From contig NHZP01000016.1 in the NCBI GenBank assembly GCA_003313425.1, positions 310,001-374,000 of the forward strand: DNA of 64,000 nucleotides, in the 5' to 3' direction. Positions within the stretch are counted from its first letter, which is position 1. Each line of letters starts with the position of its first letter. The notes under the pieces are model-generated. The model made no database searches. It saw only the letters and a program-made list of their open reading frames with translations, and had not been told where the DNA came from. The position numbers and the translations under genes are program-made. The DNA is from Pseudopyrenochaeta lycopersici. Lineage: Eukaryota > Ascomycota > Dothideomycetes > Pleosporales > Pseudopyrenochaetaceae. This document shows, piece by piece, positions 35,319 to 47,104 of this stretch.

Positions 35319-37737
35319 ATGGCGGACACAAGCGTTGGTAAGGAAGAGCGAGACATTACTACTGTACAAGACCACGAAAATGTCGACGATGGCCGTCGCG
35401 GCACCTTGGCATCGCTCAACTTGAACAAAAACTTAGATGCAAAGTAAGCTCGCTATCATCTGAGTTAACTTCATCTCGCAGAGATCTGACATAATTCCAG
35501 AGTTTCCAATCCTTTGTCTGGTATTCCTCATGATGCATTGATGAGAGATGTTGAAGAGTTCGCTCGGGAGAAAGATCTTGCCGACATTGTCGGTTACTTG
35601 AAGAAGGGCGCCCTTGTCGCTCAAGACCCTGCCAGGTTTGAACATTTAGAAATTCTCGAGGAAGAAGAGAAGCAGCACTTGCGACATGAGAAGGCTCATA
35701 AGTGGAAGCACCCTCTTCAGCTATACATTACCATCATCGTCTGCTCCATTGGAGCAGCTGTTCAGTAAGTGTAGATCATAAAGTTCGGCGTATCAGTATT
35801 ACTAATACCGTGTTCAGAGGTTGGGATCAGACTGGCAGCAACGGTGCTAATCTTTCGTTCCCTGTTGAATTTGGTATTGGCCAGGGCGAAACGGAAGGTC
35901 ATCCTGATCGTTGGACACACAATCTCATAGTCGGAGTCGTCAATGCCGGACCATACATCGGTTCAGCCTTCATCGGCTGCTGGCTCAGCGACCCCTGCAA
36001 CTATTTTCTCGGTCGCCGTGGAACCATCTTTGTCTCTGCTATCTTCTGTCTCCTCACACCTATTGGCGGTGCACTCGCCCAGACATGGGAGCAGTTGTTC
36101 ATTACACGTATCTTAATGCATGTATACCCTTAAAATAGCGAGAGCAGTTGGAGCTTGAATCTAACGAAACTAGGGGCATCGGTATGGGGTTGAAAGGAAG
36201 TACGGTCCCTATCTTCGCGGCTGAAAATTCACCCGCTCAAATCCGTGGTGCTTTGGTAATGTCTTGGTAAGCCCACGGGAATCCGCCGTAAAAGGTTTTT
36301 AACTTACGACAGACAGGCAAATGTGGACTGCATTCGGTATTTTCCTAGGATACTGCGCAAATCTTGTCGTGTATCAAGTACCTATAATTGCCTGGCGTCT
36401 TCAAATCGGCTCAGCATTTATTCCAGCTGTACCGCTGACCCTTGGAATTTACTTCTGCCCCGAGTCTCCACGTTGGTATGTTGATTGTTTATAAAAACTA
36501 CATTAATGAAATTCTTGCAAATCTGATCTGTTCCTATGTAGGTACATCAAAAAGAATCGGTATCGAAAAGCATGGCAGTCACTTCTGCGGCTTCGTTTTA
36601 GTCCCGTTCAAGCTGCGCGGGATATGTACTATATTCATGCGCAGCTCCAGGTTGAAGCGGAGATTGTCGGTAGATCCAATTACGTCTCACGCTTTGTCGA
36701 GCTCTTTACCATCCCCCGCGTCCGTCGCGCGACACTCGCATCCTTTGTGGTCATGATTGCCCAGCAGATGTGCGGAATTAACATCATCGCCTTCTACAGG
36801 TAAGTCGCCTCCACAACGTGTGGCAGACGACAATGGCCTCTATAAAAAAAATGACTGGCTGATGATCTCCACAGTTCGACCATTTTTCGTCAAGCAGGTG
36901 CCTCGGAGAAAGAAGCCCTGATTGCTTCTTTCGGCTTCGGGCTTGTGAACTTCGTTTTCGCATGGCCTGCTATCTGGACTGTGCGTATAATTCTTGCATG
37001 AGGGAGACATAAGAAAGTTGTCTAACAATGTGTTTCCACCTCTAGATTGATACATTCGGACGTCGCAGTCTCCTCCTGTTCACATTCCCCAACATGGCAT
37101 GGTCTCTTCTGGCAGCAGGTTTCTGCTTCTACATTCCACGAGAATCGACTGCTCACCTTGCGCTCATTGCTCTTTTCATATACATTTTCGGTGCCTTTTA
37201 CTCGCCTGGTGAAGGTCCGGTGCCATTTACATACTCGGCTGAGTGTTTCCCTCGTACGTACTAGTCATGTAAAACATTACTAATGACATACACTGACGCT
37301 GGCCAGTCTCACACAGAGAAGTTGGAATGGGTTGGGCAGTAGCCACGTGCCTCTTTTGGGCCGCCGTCCTGTCTATTTCGTTCCCGCTTATCCTTCACGC
37401 TTTCACACCAACTGGCGCATTTGGGTTCTACGCCGGGCTCAACGTCATTGCATTCATCATGATCTTCCTGTGGCTTCCTGAGACTAAGCAGCGTACGCTT
37501 GAAGAGCTCGATTACATCTTTGGCGTGCCTACGAAGAAGTTCATTGCCTACAATACCAAGGTAGCTCTTCCATGGTGGTACAAGAGATGGATTTTGTTCG
37601 ACAAGACCGCGAAGCTGGAGCCCCTATACCACTTTGAAGGCGGCATTGAGGGGGCGTCGCAGGAGTCTGACTCAGAGAGCGACCGTAATGAAGTGGGCAG
37701 GAAAGATGGAGTGGCCCATGTTGAAGAGAAGATCTAA
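35319..37737 (+). CDS. MFS sugar/polyol-type transporter
   Basis: Nine exons: 35319-35443, 35501-35764, 35818-36117, 36174-36266, 36317-36475, 36542-36799, 36875-36980, 37046-37253, 37307-37737; 647 residues. All phases agree only if intron 3 (36118-36173) uses a GC donor (GCATGT), which joins ITRILM to GIGMGLKGS. Sugar-porter signatures are present: NYFLGRRG between helices 2 and 3, CPESPRW after helix 6, IDTFGRR between helices 8 and 9, and [16 protein letters not shown] after helix 12. Twelve helices follow an unusually long cytosolic N-terminus of about 130 residues; the C-terminal tail is acidic. Plasma-membrane uptake of a sugar, polyol or related compound is likely; the substrate cannot be told. 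Converges with the P450 gene. Confidence 0.88.
36118..36173 (+). other. GC-AG intron in the MFS transporter gene
   Basis: The only joint that keeps the conserved ILM-GIGMG sequence uses GCATGT as donor and AACTAG as acceptor. The nearby GT (36122) would be in the wrong phase and shift the frame into an early stop. Confidence 0.75.
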
Positions 37738-38016
37738 TGTGGCTGCCAGAGATAAAGTAAAGCGCAATCTACCGGGATGCGCGAACGGCGCTATATCAAG
37801 GCATGCTAGGTTGTACTAGTTCGCAACTACCTCCTAGCCTGAAAGGCACCATTCACCTGGTCAAATGGCTTAGCAACGGCGAATACTCTAGCTTTCTCCT
37901 CTTGAGTGTGCTTTAATATGCCTCAGATTATATGAGAACGCGTCATATGTTCATTTCACGACTCGAATTATTATGCGTGGAGTGTGAAAGCTGTTTCAAT
38001 TTCTGATCATCTTTAG

Positions 38017-39771
38017 CTACCATTTTCGGTGTCTCAAATCGTTAATATACTTTGGTCTAACATAGGAACATGTGGGTCTCCTAGTCAGGCCATCCACAGC
38101 ACCGTACCCACTCAAAGCCTTGCTAAGTCTTGGAAACTCGAACCGCATTATCAAAATTGCGAGCATGATCTTCATTTCCAGTAGTGCAATCTTTTTCCCA
38201 AAGCATCCTCTCGGGCCAGCGGAGAAGGGTAGCATCGGTACGGCGTCCGGGTCGAATGTGCCATCGACGATCCACCGTGACGGTCGAAATGCGCCAAGAT
38301 TCTCCGAGGCTCCGAAATCCGTTTGGACGACAGAAGGTGATAGGTTTTGCTTCCGTAAGAAAGTAGCTTGTGAAGTTTTCGACCGCAGATGTTCTGGGAT
38401 AACGGGCATTGTCGGAGAATTGTACGATGGTCCAGCGGAAACGAGCACGATCGGTGTACCGGCAGGTATCGTATGACCTAGAATATCGCATTGTACTACC
38501 GTCTGCCGAAATGAAACAGGCCCGGTATTGGATAAGCGCAGGGTTTCTGCGATGACAGCGTCGAGATACGGTAAAGATGCTGTGAAAAGTTCTTTCGCCG
38601 AGGGTAGGGCTATTGGACTGGGGTTGGGAAATGCAGCGCCTAACGACCTTCGAAGCTGATTTTGGGCATCAGGATTGTCATTGAGATATTTGAGTGCCCA
38701 TGCGATTGACGACGCGGTCGTTTCATGGCCAGTGATGAGGAGCTCAAGAAGTTCGTCTCCCAGTGCCGAAGAGCTTGCAGCTTCGCTGTCTAGATCCCTC
38801 CCCATTCTCAATAACAGATCTTTTCGGAACACTTCATCAAGTGAACAAGTCGTTCGATCCACAATCTTTCTAGTGTCTTCTCGAACTCTCGCCCTGGAAG
38901 CGGCAATCAATTGATCTAAAATCTCGTCCTTCCTCTTGGCTGCGCGGGCAAGTATACCCGTCTTCGTAAAGAACCAGGTATACATCCGCGGGCTGATACC
39001 CTGCATTACCCAGTCAAGACAGACTAAGAGTTTGCTGAGTGTAGTGTAGAACTCAGGCACCTCTGCCTGCGCAAATTCTACTTTTTCGTACCTGCTCTTG
39101 GATATCGCATTAGGTCTATCAAGTCGTGCAATTCTAGCATTCAGCAGACCTAGTTCAGATCCTACGTTCATCTTCCATATCCCATCCAGCGTCGCCATCC
39201 GTAGATCCTCTTGCGCTTCGAACGCTATCTCTTGGTTCGCTATCTCTCCCTTTCTTGCCCATAGCTGTGATAGCTTGATCGCGACCTCATAAAACCTCTC
39301 TGCCGCAACATTTTCTAAGAAGTTTGGACTCAAAACTACATTCCACAGCCTTCTCTGCTGTTTGAAAGCCGTCTCTTTGCTCTTCAGCCCAATTGTTGCT
39401 CTCGGCGCGACTAGTCCAAACCACATATGCATCATATCAGCACGATCAATTTCGCTCACGCGTCGTGTTACTACATCCTCAATCTCTCGAAGATCGGCAA
39501 GCACAAGTGTAGTGTGAGTGGTCGAAAAGGACGGAATAAAGAGCTGAATCAGCGGAGACTTGTGCTTGAGGCATTGCAATGAGAGCCAATCGAAGACGCC
39601 GCCCGTAAGCCAGTTATGAATCCCTAAAGTGATCAAGTCGCCCCATGGCATATAGTGTGCCAGGCCGTTATGTGGAATGCGAGAAATAGGCTTCGGTATG
39701 AGCAGAGAGCGAGTACGGATCCATGCTATGGCGATAAGGACAAACGCACATCCAAGCAGAGACAGAGACAT
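38017..39771 (-). CDS. Cytochrome P450 monooxygenase
   Basis: Single exon, 584 residues. The open frame begins 8 codons earlier with TTG; I use the first ATG (MSLSLLGCAFVLIAI), which begins a membrane anchor of about 20 residues as in microsomal P450s. Motifs: I-helix GHETTASS at 348, ExxR as ETLR at 409, heme loop FSAGPRGCFGKK with the ligand Cys at 523. Slightly longer than the usual 500-530; extra residues lie between the ExxR and heme loops (PEHLRSKTSQATF). Needs a reductase; substrate unknown. Lack of introns is uncommon for this window. Between a sugar-type transporter (convergent) and a Zn2Cys6 regulator, a possible small catabolic set. Confidence 0.92.
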   Translation of the reverse strand: MSLSLLGCAFVLIAIAWIRTRSLLIPKPISRIPHNGLAHYMPWGDLITLGIHNWLTGGVFDWLSLQCLKHKSPLIQLFIPSFSTTHTTLVLADLREIEDVVTRRVSEIDRADMMHMWFGLVAPRATIGLKSKETAFKQQRRLWNVVLSPNFLENVAAERFYEVAIKLSQLWARKGEIANQEIAFEAQEDLRMATLDGIWKMNVGSELGLLNARIARLDRPNAISKSRYEKVEFAQAEVPEFYTTLSKLLVCLDWVMQGISPRMYTWFFTKTGILARAAKRKDEILDQLIAASRARVREDTRKIVDRTTCSLDEVFRKDLLLRMGRDLDSEAASSSALGDELLELLITGHETTASSIAWALKYLNDNPDAQNQLRRSLGAAFPNPSPIALPSAKELFTASLPYLDAVIAETLRLSNTGPVSFRQTVVQCDILGHTIPAGTPIVLVSAGPSYNSPTMPVIPEHLRSKTSQATFLRKQNLSPSVVQTDFGASENLGAFRPSRWIVDGTFDPDAVPMLPFSAGPRGCFGKKIALLEMKIMLAILIMRFEFPRLSKALSGYGAVDGLTRRPTCSYVRPKYINDLRHRKW

Positions 39772-40726
39772 CTGGTAATCATAAGAGAGACTCAAGCGAC
39801 AGTTAGTCGCTGTCGCAAGGTCACCGAACAGACATGTTGAGCAGTGCGGAAACTATGTCGGAGCGTGCGCATACAAACTGTGGGTACCGCTAGCCTTCAA
39901 GTACTCAGGCGGGACTAAGGAATCAGGCAGGCGGGCCGACTAAGTGACCGACGCTACAGTGACGCTGGCCTATTGCATAAAAATCAGTACGAGAACGCCA
40001 TGTATATTCTTCTTGCGAAAAAGCGCTCTTCAATTCCGTCTTGATCCCACTACCAAGCCGGTTTAAGAGATGAATCTATTGGCTGGCCTCTTCCATGTCA
40101 GGACGCTAGCGAGTTCAGCGTCGGGCTGACCTTGAAAAAGTATTGCATGGCGGATCCGGAAGCGAATGAGGCTAGTTAGCTGTTTGCTCAACTGCTGGCT
40201 AGCGTCTCTTCGTGCATCTTGCCCTGCAGTGCCAAGAGCGGGGGATATTAAATAACTCTCATTCTTCACATGCTATCTTTGCGGCTGCGTGTGAAGCTGC
40301 GATCTAGTTTAAATTAGCATATTATGAGCAAACGTGAAATGAAGATACTCCGAAGATCGAAAGAAACTTGACAAAAAGTTGATACCGTTGCGCATAAAGA
40401 AATTAAGATAATTACAAAAAAAGAAGGAAACCTGAATCGAGTCAAGGAAACTACCTTACATTAGTCATCGAAGTTGGAGGAAACTTGACTTTCCGAAGGG
40501 TCCTAGCTCTCGTATGAGACCTTCTCGGGACCCACTCCCGGGATTTGTGGCGCTCGCCATGTGTCTCTGCTGTCCTTATTTGATGAATGATATCCACCTT
40601 TCTTGTGGCTAAAGTTGGAGAGGAGTTTAACCGGATGACGACGCTTGCAGATTTGGTGGAGGTTGCATAAAAGCAGCGAAACATTCATCGGTGACAAGTG
40701 CACTCAAGACGCTGAACGGCCAGAAT
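39772..40726. other. Intergenic, nothing recognised
   Basis: About 0.95 kb: promoter of the P450 gene and 3' UTR of the regulator gene. An A-rich stretch lies near 40360-40440. No coding signal. Confidence 0.5.
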
Positions 40727-43390
40727 TCAGAACCGAGCTCCATGTGCATCTACATGTGGAGGCCTGAAGTCAGTGTATGCCTCACATGCAGTTTTTGCAC
40801 AGATTCTACGTACCGTGCCAGCAGATATGGGCCCTATAAACCGAGTGTTAGCCTTTGCAGTGTTGTGTGTTCAAAAGAGCCTGTTAGCCAAGAGCGCGAC
40901 TGAATACTCACAAATAGTTTTTAAATTCAACCTCTTCAGCATGTACCACCAATTCCATTCAGGAGCCGAACTCACTAGTTGGTTCTCAACAAACACGACG
41001 CTGTCTCGTCGCTCTCTTTCCACTCCCTCAGAGTATGCGTCTAACCTGTCCCAGGGAATATCAAAGTCGAGCGCAGAGCCGCCGACGGGATTTGGTGCAT
41101 CATTCTCGTACTCTGCCCAAGATGCGCCCGACATGTAGTTCTTAAATTTTTCAAAACACGTGAGGCATAGAGCTCGTTCGGGACTATTTTGTCGGCTGAC
41201 GAGTGCCAAAATCATCAATGGCATGAGGACGTAGCGCAAGTATGATGGATCGGGATTCTCTGCAAGAGCAAAGAGACTGCTCGATAGCTCTGTAAAAGCT
41301 TCATTATGGATTTCATAACGACGATTCCAAAAGTCAAGTGTGATGTTATCAGTCGAGGGCAGTGCGGAGTGAAGAGGTGAAGGTGACCGTGAAATTGGGT
41401 CACCGAGATGAAACCCTGGAGATAGTCTTCCTGAGTCGAAAAGGGGGTCCATGTTTTCCTCCACGGAGTAGCCGGCATCGAACTCCTCGATACCTTGAAA
41501 GGATTCGAATGGCTCTTCAAACAGCGAGGGTGGAACTGTGCTGGTCTCAATTATTGAAGGTGTTGGTGAGCGGCTTATGTGTGACTGTGGTTCTGGGCTA
41601 GGTAGTCCGAAGTAGAGGTGACGCAAAACAACTATAATAATCGCACTACGCCATGCGCAATTCACAGAGTTCCACGCCTGAACCTCTTGTGCTGATCTTA
41701 ATATAGTAAGTAGTTGCTCTTCTTCACAATGCGCATTGCATGACTTACAAATCGCGATGAGAGTAGGTTTCTTTAATAGCCTCTACGCCCTCTTCGGGTC
41801 GGAATTGGAGCACATCAGAAAGGATCCATTCTCTCTGATATACATCGGCCATGGAAGGGGATCCGTGGGCCCGAAAAATATTCTGCGCACAGTCCCCTAT
41901 ATCATAAATAGCGAGCATCAAACGTACCGGACACGTGATGAAGAAGGCCTTTCTCACTTCAGGATTGTAGCACAAGGTTTTGATTCCTTTGCGTGTCGTG
42001 TTTTTTGATACCTCGAGGGACACCGGCAGAAGCAACACGACCATGGTCTCGAAATGCGCCGTTTCAGCAAGTATGAGTTTGAGGTGCGGATAGTGTAGTA
42101 CGAAATTCTCCGTACCACCAGAGGAAGCTAAGAGCTTGAGAGCGGCAGTGAAGTGGACATTCCATCGGCTGGTTCCGTTTTCCATCACCTAGACAAGTGT
42201 TAGCAGATTACTTTTACCATTCTGTCGGCCAAACTCTTTGGAGCACGATAGCTTTATGAATCGGGTGAAATCCTAAACAATATCGTGATGATTTGAGACT
42301 ACTTACGTCCATAGCAAACATCAGAGCCGTGCAGGAGAATAGTATATCTGCGCGATGATGTTGCGGAGTTTGAAATAACTGACTAATACCCTGGAACAGG
42401 CTGACTTTAGTTTCTAAGGCGATTCTTTCAATCAGTCGATTTCCAGGATTGCGTACAGCCATATGGACTGCAGATATTCCAAGGATGCAATTTAGAATAT
42501 CTCGTGGTAGTTGTTGGACAGCCTCCGGCGAGAGCTGGGCTACTTGACCAACAATCATTCGAGAGTGCTCGCACCCCATATGTTCCGCGCAGACTCTGGT
42601 ATTGTCTGCCCTCGTAGTTAGCAAGGTAAGATTTGGTATGAAGCATTTCTCAATGTTGGATATTGTCAAAGCCCACTTACGGTAGTTTACCAACTCTAGA
42701 TAGGATGCGCTGTTTCCCACTATATCAGAGCAGTAATTATCAGTCCTATGGAGACCGAAGTGTGCCGCTTCATTCCGTATGGAGGTAGAGCTCTCCTGGA
42801 AAACGTCTCGAGCGACGCTTGCTGCATGATCTGCGCACAATTAGGTTTATTCCCTGTAGCATATATATTCTTTTGGTACTTACTGTCCACAACAGGCTGT
42901 GATTTTCCTTTTAGTCTTCCTCGTACAGCTACACCGTCTGCCCATCTTAGTGGCTTTCCTATCCGATGTGAGTTTTGATTTGTGAATCGACAGATATATT
43001 GAGGGTTTTACGTACGGTAGCCCAAGCAAGGAACCCCCTTTTTAGCACACTTGGCACTAATTCGATGTTATGAAACCCGAAGTGGAGCATACATTGCTAC
43101 TCTTACCAATGTGGAAGTATTCTATCACATTTAACATGCCTCCTGCGACATGTATAACATGGCACATCGGATAACTCTGGAAATTCCTGAGGTGGTGATT
43201 TGCTGGGTGTGTTTGACCTTGACGCTGTGTTTGCCTTCTTGGGATAGGACGACGATGCTGAAGGCGATAGCATGTTTCTTGGTCGTTTTGAATATATCCG
43301 GACGTATCTGCGACGATGTGGTTTTGGCGAAGGCTGCCCCAAAAGCTTTATACCTCCACGGATATTCTTGATGGTGGCCACGGTAGTCAT
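40727..43390 (-). CDS. Zn2Cys6 fungal transcription factor
   Basis: Eight exons: 43390-43107, 43056-43016, 42958-42884, 42830-42681, 42605-42307, 42188-41749, 41696-40912, 40833-40727; 726 residues, all phases consistent. Residues 78-105 form a perfect binuclear cluster, C-x2-C-x6-C-x6-C-x2-C-x6-C (CYTCRRRHVKC, then a second half ending GVPC), split by intron 1. The linker LGYRKPLRWADGVAVRGRLKGK is typical of a subgroup of fungal regulators, and the rest is the helical fungal-specific regulatory region. DNA-binding activator or repressor in the nucleus. The start is the first ATG (the frame opens earlier from a GTG). The last exon is uncertain: unspliced reading ends at 40871 instead. Intron 42606-42680 is 75 nt, stop-free and in phase, so retention is possible. 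Confidence 0.82.
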
Positions 43391-46377
43391 GATGGCTTCT
43401 GGTACGGGCGAGAGTACCAAGGGTAAGGCTGTGTACGGGCACACTTGATGTTACGTCAGGGCTGAGAAATTTGTAGATGTCCTGGCTTGGTGAGAGACAG
43501 GGGTTCTACTCCGACTACATGGTGGAAGTGCAGTCGAGCGACTGGCAAGTTCTGGCGGGGCCTTCAGACCAAGCAATGATCCGTGATTGGAAGCCGAACA
43601 AGCCATGCCGACTATACTCGCCGTCGCTGAATGCAACGTAATCAGCGCTAGGCCTAGAGCGGGCATGCAGCGAAGAAAGACAAGGGTACTGGGTCCAGCC
43701 ACCTTCAATAAGGATCTTATTCAGCACCTTGGCTGCGTAAAATTAGATGGCGACTTCGGAAGCGAGAGTTCGATCTAACAACGACAGTGAATGGATTCGG
43801 AGCAATGTTCAAGTGTGCAAAACACAGTATTTGCGATGAATTCCACAGCTGAAGGTTGGAACAGGTAAGAACAGCTTGTCGAATGCCATGCGCTCAGTCC
43901 CCGGCCGGTAGCCGCATAGTGGACTTAACGGCCTCACCGTCTCAATCATGCAAGCCATTGCAACATAATGGCACGTTCCGAAGACGCATGTTTGAAGAGC
44001 TGGGAAAGAGGAGGCGGAGCGTTATCGAAGGTTGCGGTGACCAAAAGTGGGTCCTGAGCTAGGAGCCAATCAAAGCAGCACACTCCCAGGTTCCCGCTCC
44101 GCCGCCATACCTGAGCAAGCATAGCACATCCTTCGTAGGGCTGTACCTTCACCGCACGCACACAATCCATCTCAGCACTAGCGGGTTGGCCGCTTCATGG
44201 TACCTGCATGGAGTCGGTATGCTTAAATTGTATCTGGACCAGACCGCCACAAACTGTGGCGGGCTGAGTATCTAACCATTTCCCCTCCTCGTCAACGACG
44301 TTTCGCCGACTTGTTTCATTGGACTATCCGCAGTGAAACAATATGTCAGTCATGGCTTGAAACTATTATTGAAGTCAAGAAAGAGTTCGCTACATTTAGA
44401 CTTACCTAGTTCCCGGATCCGGGGCAGCACGTTTTTTTAGTCCCCGTAGACGATCGAGACATGTGGCGCTACGGGAGCTGAAGTCGGTTATGTCCCGGAC
44501 ACGTCGACATTCAGTCCAAGGCGGTTTACTTACTGAAGGATTTGCGCAAGAACTACTCAAATAAGATGATTTGGAAGAGACTGCCTCTGGCATACTTACG
44601 GCCGTGAGGATTTTATGCGAGGCAGGTTTATCGGCATCGCGTCAAGGGCCGGGACGAAAAGACGGCACAAACAGGCGGCATCTATTGCGGCATAACAACA
44701 ACACCATGTATAGTCTGAATCTTGTTGGTTGGTAAAAGAAGTACGCGGAAAAGAAGTAACGTCTCCAAAACTTCCCGGCCGCGGCTTTAAAGTCAAGTTC
44801 TTTGCTGACAATATGAGGAACGTTTAGTAGCAATTTAGACGGCAATATTCTCTTTCTCAACTGACCACATAATACAGATGCATATTTAGGCATATTATGG
44901 TTTTGATCATAGTGGAAAGCATCAGCAGCTTCTCGCTGGTTCTGCGTAGCCGAACGGCTACTTCGAGCGCGTCGACATATGGGTAAGAGTAGGATCCTTC
45001 TGACTTTTCAATCGTCATTATAAACACTACCGGGTATTCAAGTGGCACTTATCGAAACTCTATCAAATCTTCATCACTAACCCCGGCTGCAGAACCCCTT
45101 GTACGAGGAAAATTTATTGAGGAGCCATTACCACCACAGGCTTGCTACAGTAACAACTCATGTGAGTCAGAGGAACAAGAATGCAAACATAAGTCGTAAG
45201 AGCCTTTTCAGTGGGATACTAAGCTAAGATAGTAAAAGAATCGGTCGTGAAGTCGGTAGCCTTTCGTGTTGTCAAACCAGTTCATTAGCAAGATGTTGTC
45301 GAGTTGATGACTCCCGCTGCGATCGACCGAACAACTTCACTGTTTTTGCTTTTGAGTTTTGTAGGTGGATGTTTCCTGATGTCTGTCCACCCCAATATAA
45401 TCATCCATCATGACTTCAGTATCCACTTCTCCTTAATTGACATAGGACAATCCATGACACCTTTCCGGACACACCTTCCATAGCGCAATTTGGCTAAATC
45501 AGCCAGTATAGACTCAACTGTGGATTTTCTGGCGAAATTTTCAGGCCGAAGAGCTGAAAGTACCCACGGCAACACCTAAATCCCCTTGAAGTTCAGCCAG
45601 TGGCTACAGCATCATCTTAAGAATTGACAAGATCAATTACAGAGAACTAGCATATGGCTTTACATTGATATTTACATCTAAATACTTGGAAGTGTGTTTC
45701 CTAGAACTTGGAAATTGCCGTTTACCATCAAGGTACGATCATTCATCTTCGTTATTGTCCTTTTGGAGATTTTTGGCTTCCTGCCGTATCCATTGGTAAA
45801 ATCAGTCACAATTTATCGATTCCGCGGTGTAAAGTTCCCTTTCTGTACTCATTTCATGTGAGAATTGTTCCTGGATTTTTTCTAGACACTACCGAGGAAA
45901 TTATGAGCATAATTATGTCCGACCGGCGGAGTTACAGATCTTGTGACAGTTCAATCCTCCAAACGTCATCATTTCCTGACTTGTGGCATGTAACACCGCA
46001 GCTCGACGCATATTCGCTTGTTAGCGCATTGATAGGACTGGACTTTATTGTGGGGCTCGGAAATGCGCGGTGTCGGGTATGCAGTGTGCTCATCAATAAA
46101 CATCAAACTCCAAGGTACACCAATGGTGCTCGCGTATGCTCATTCATTGTAAATTCGTAATTGGTATAATTAAACCTCACTCATCAGCTGATTCGGGCTT
46201 GAATTTGGTAATTGTAAGCTTATTGGCCGACTCAGACAGATATAGGTAATATTAGCGATCGACTCCCAAACAACAACCTTTTCAAGGGCTTGTTAAATCA
46301 TGTATATCTACACATATAGGCCCCTCTATCTCCTCATCTTACTTCTTATCCCATCGAATTCTCCGAGTCTCACTTTC
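43391..46377. other. Gene-poor region of 3 kb
   Basis: No gene I can support. The longest frame (45708-46160, +, 150 codons) starts with TTG, has no family resemblance and normal-noise composition. The first part is the regulator's promoter. No transposase-like sequence or long terminal repeat was recognised. Confidence 0.5.
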
Positions 46378-47104
46378 TCACCCCCTCGCCCTACTACCCT
46401 GCAGCGCTACCTGTACGCCATCCTCAATCCGAACCCGCGGACCGGGAATGTCTTTGGCCCCCTCCCTCTTTGGTAGCTCTCCAATTTTCTCCCACATCAG
46501 TTGTAGCTGAATGTGCCCTGGAGTGATACCGCGTTGCTCGGAGCCCCAGTGAAATTGCCAAAGTGAGAGAGCGTCATTTTCGGAAGGAACAGACTTCGCA
46601 TCGTAGTAGCATGCAATATCACCGAAGCAGAGGAAGACGTATGGGAAACCGTCCTGACAAGTATTAGTGGCGGATGATCTGAGCCAGTTGATGATAAGGC
46701 TGTTAGTCATGGTTGAGGGAACCTACAAGGGTATAGAGACTATCATAGATTTCCGTCTTGTACCCCTGCTTGCAATTCCACGCATAGTCCATCTGACCAT
46801 AATGGCTGTCGGTGTTCTTCTCTTGCGTATCATCTTCGAACGTACAGTTGCCTGCCTTGCTGGAGAGCGTGTACGGATAATCGTCTAATCGCGCGAAGAC
46901 TCCACAGTCGGCTTTTGTTTCATCTTTTACAAATTTTCCATGATCATTCAGGCAGCCGACCTTTGACTTGGGAGACGCTGTTCGCCAGTCAGAAGAGGCG
47001 AGGACATAGATGTTTCCGAGGCCGGTATAGTCCTTCTGCACAATGCCCGCATGCGCGATGAGAGCGTGCGAGAGAACGGTCAGGAAAGTGACAAGTCTGA
47101 GCAT
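46378..47104 (-). CDS. Small secreted cysteine-containing protein
   Basis: Two exons, 47104-46727 and 46653-46378, 217 residues; the 73-nt intron (GTAGGT to TTGTCAG) joins DSLYTL to DGFPYVFLCF in phase. The frame opens earlier without an ATG; MLRLVTFLTVLSHALIAHA is a clear signal peptide with cleavage near residue 20. The mature protein has six cysteines (VGCL, ADCG, GNCT, WNCK, LCF, ACYY), several Trp/Tyr and a basic Arg-rich tail. No catalytic motif and no family I recognise. Secretion is well supported; a role at the host or substrate interface is a guess from size and cysteine content and from its position in a gene-poor stretch. Confidence 0.8.

Noticed and set aside
45708..46160. 150-codon plus-strand open frame
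   Set aside because: Begins with TTG, no recognisable domain, composition like non-coding sequence.
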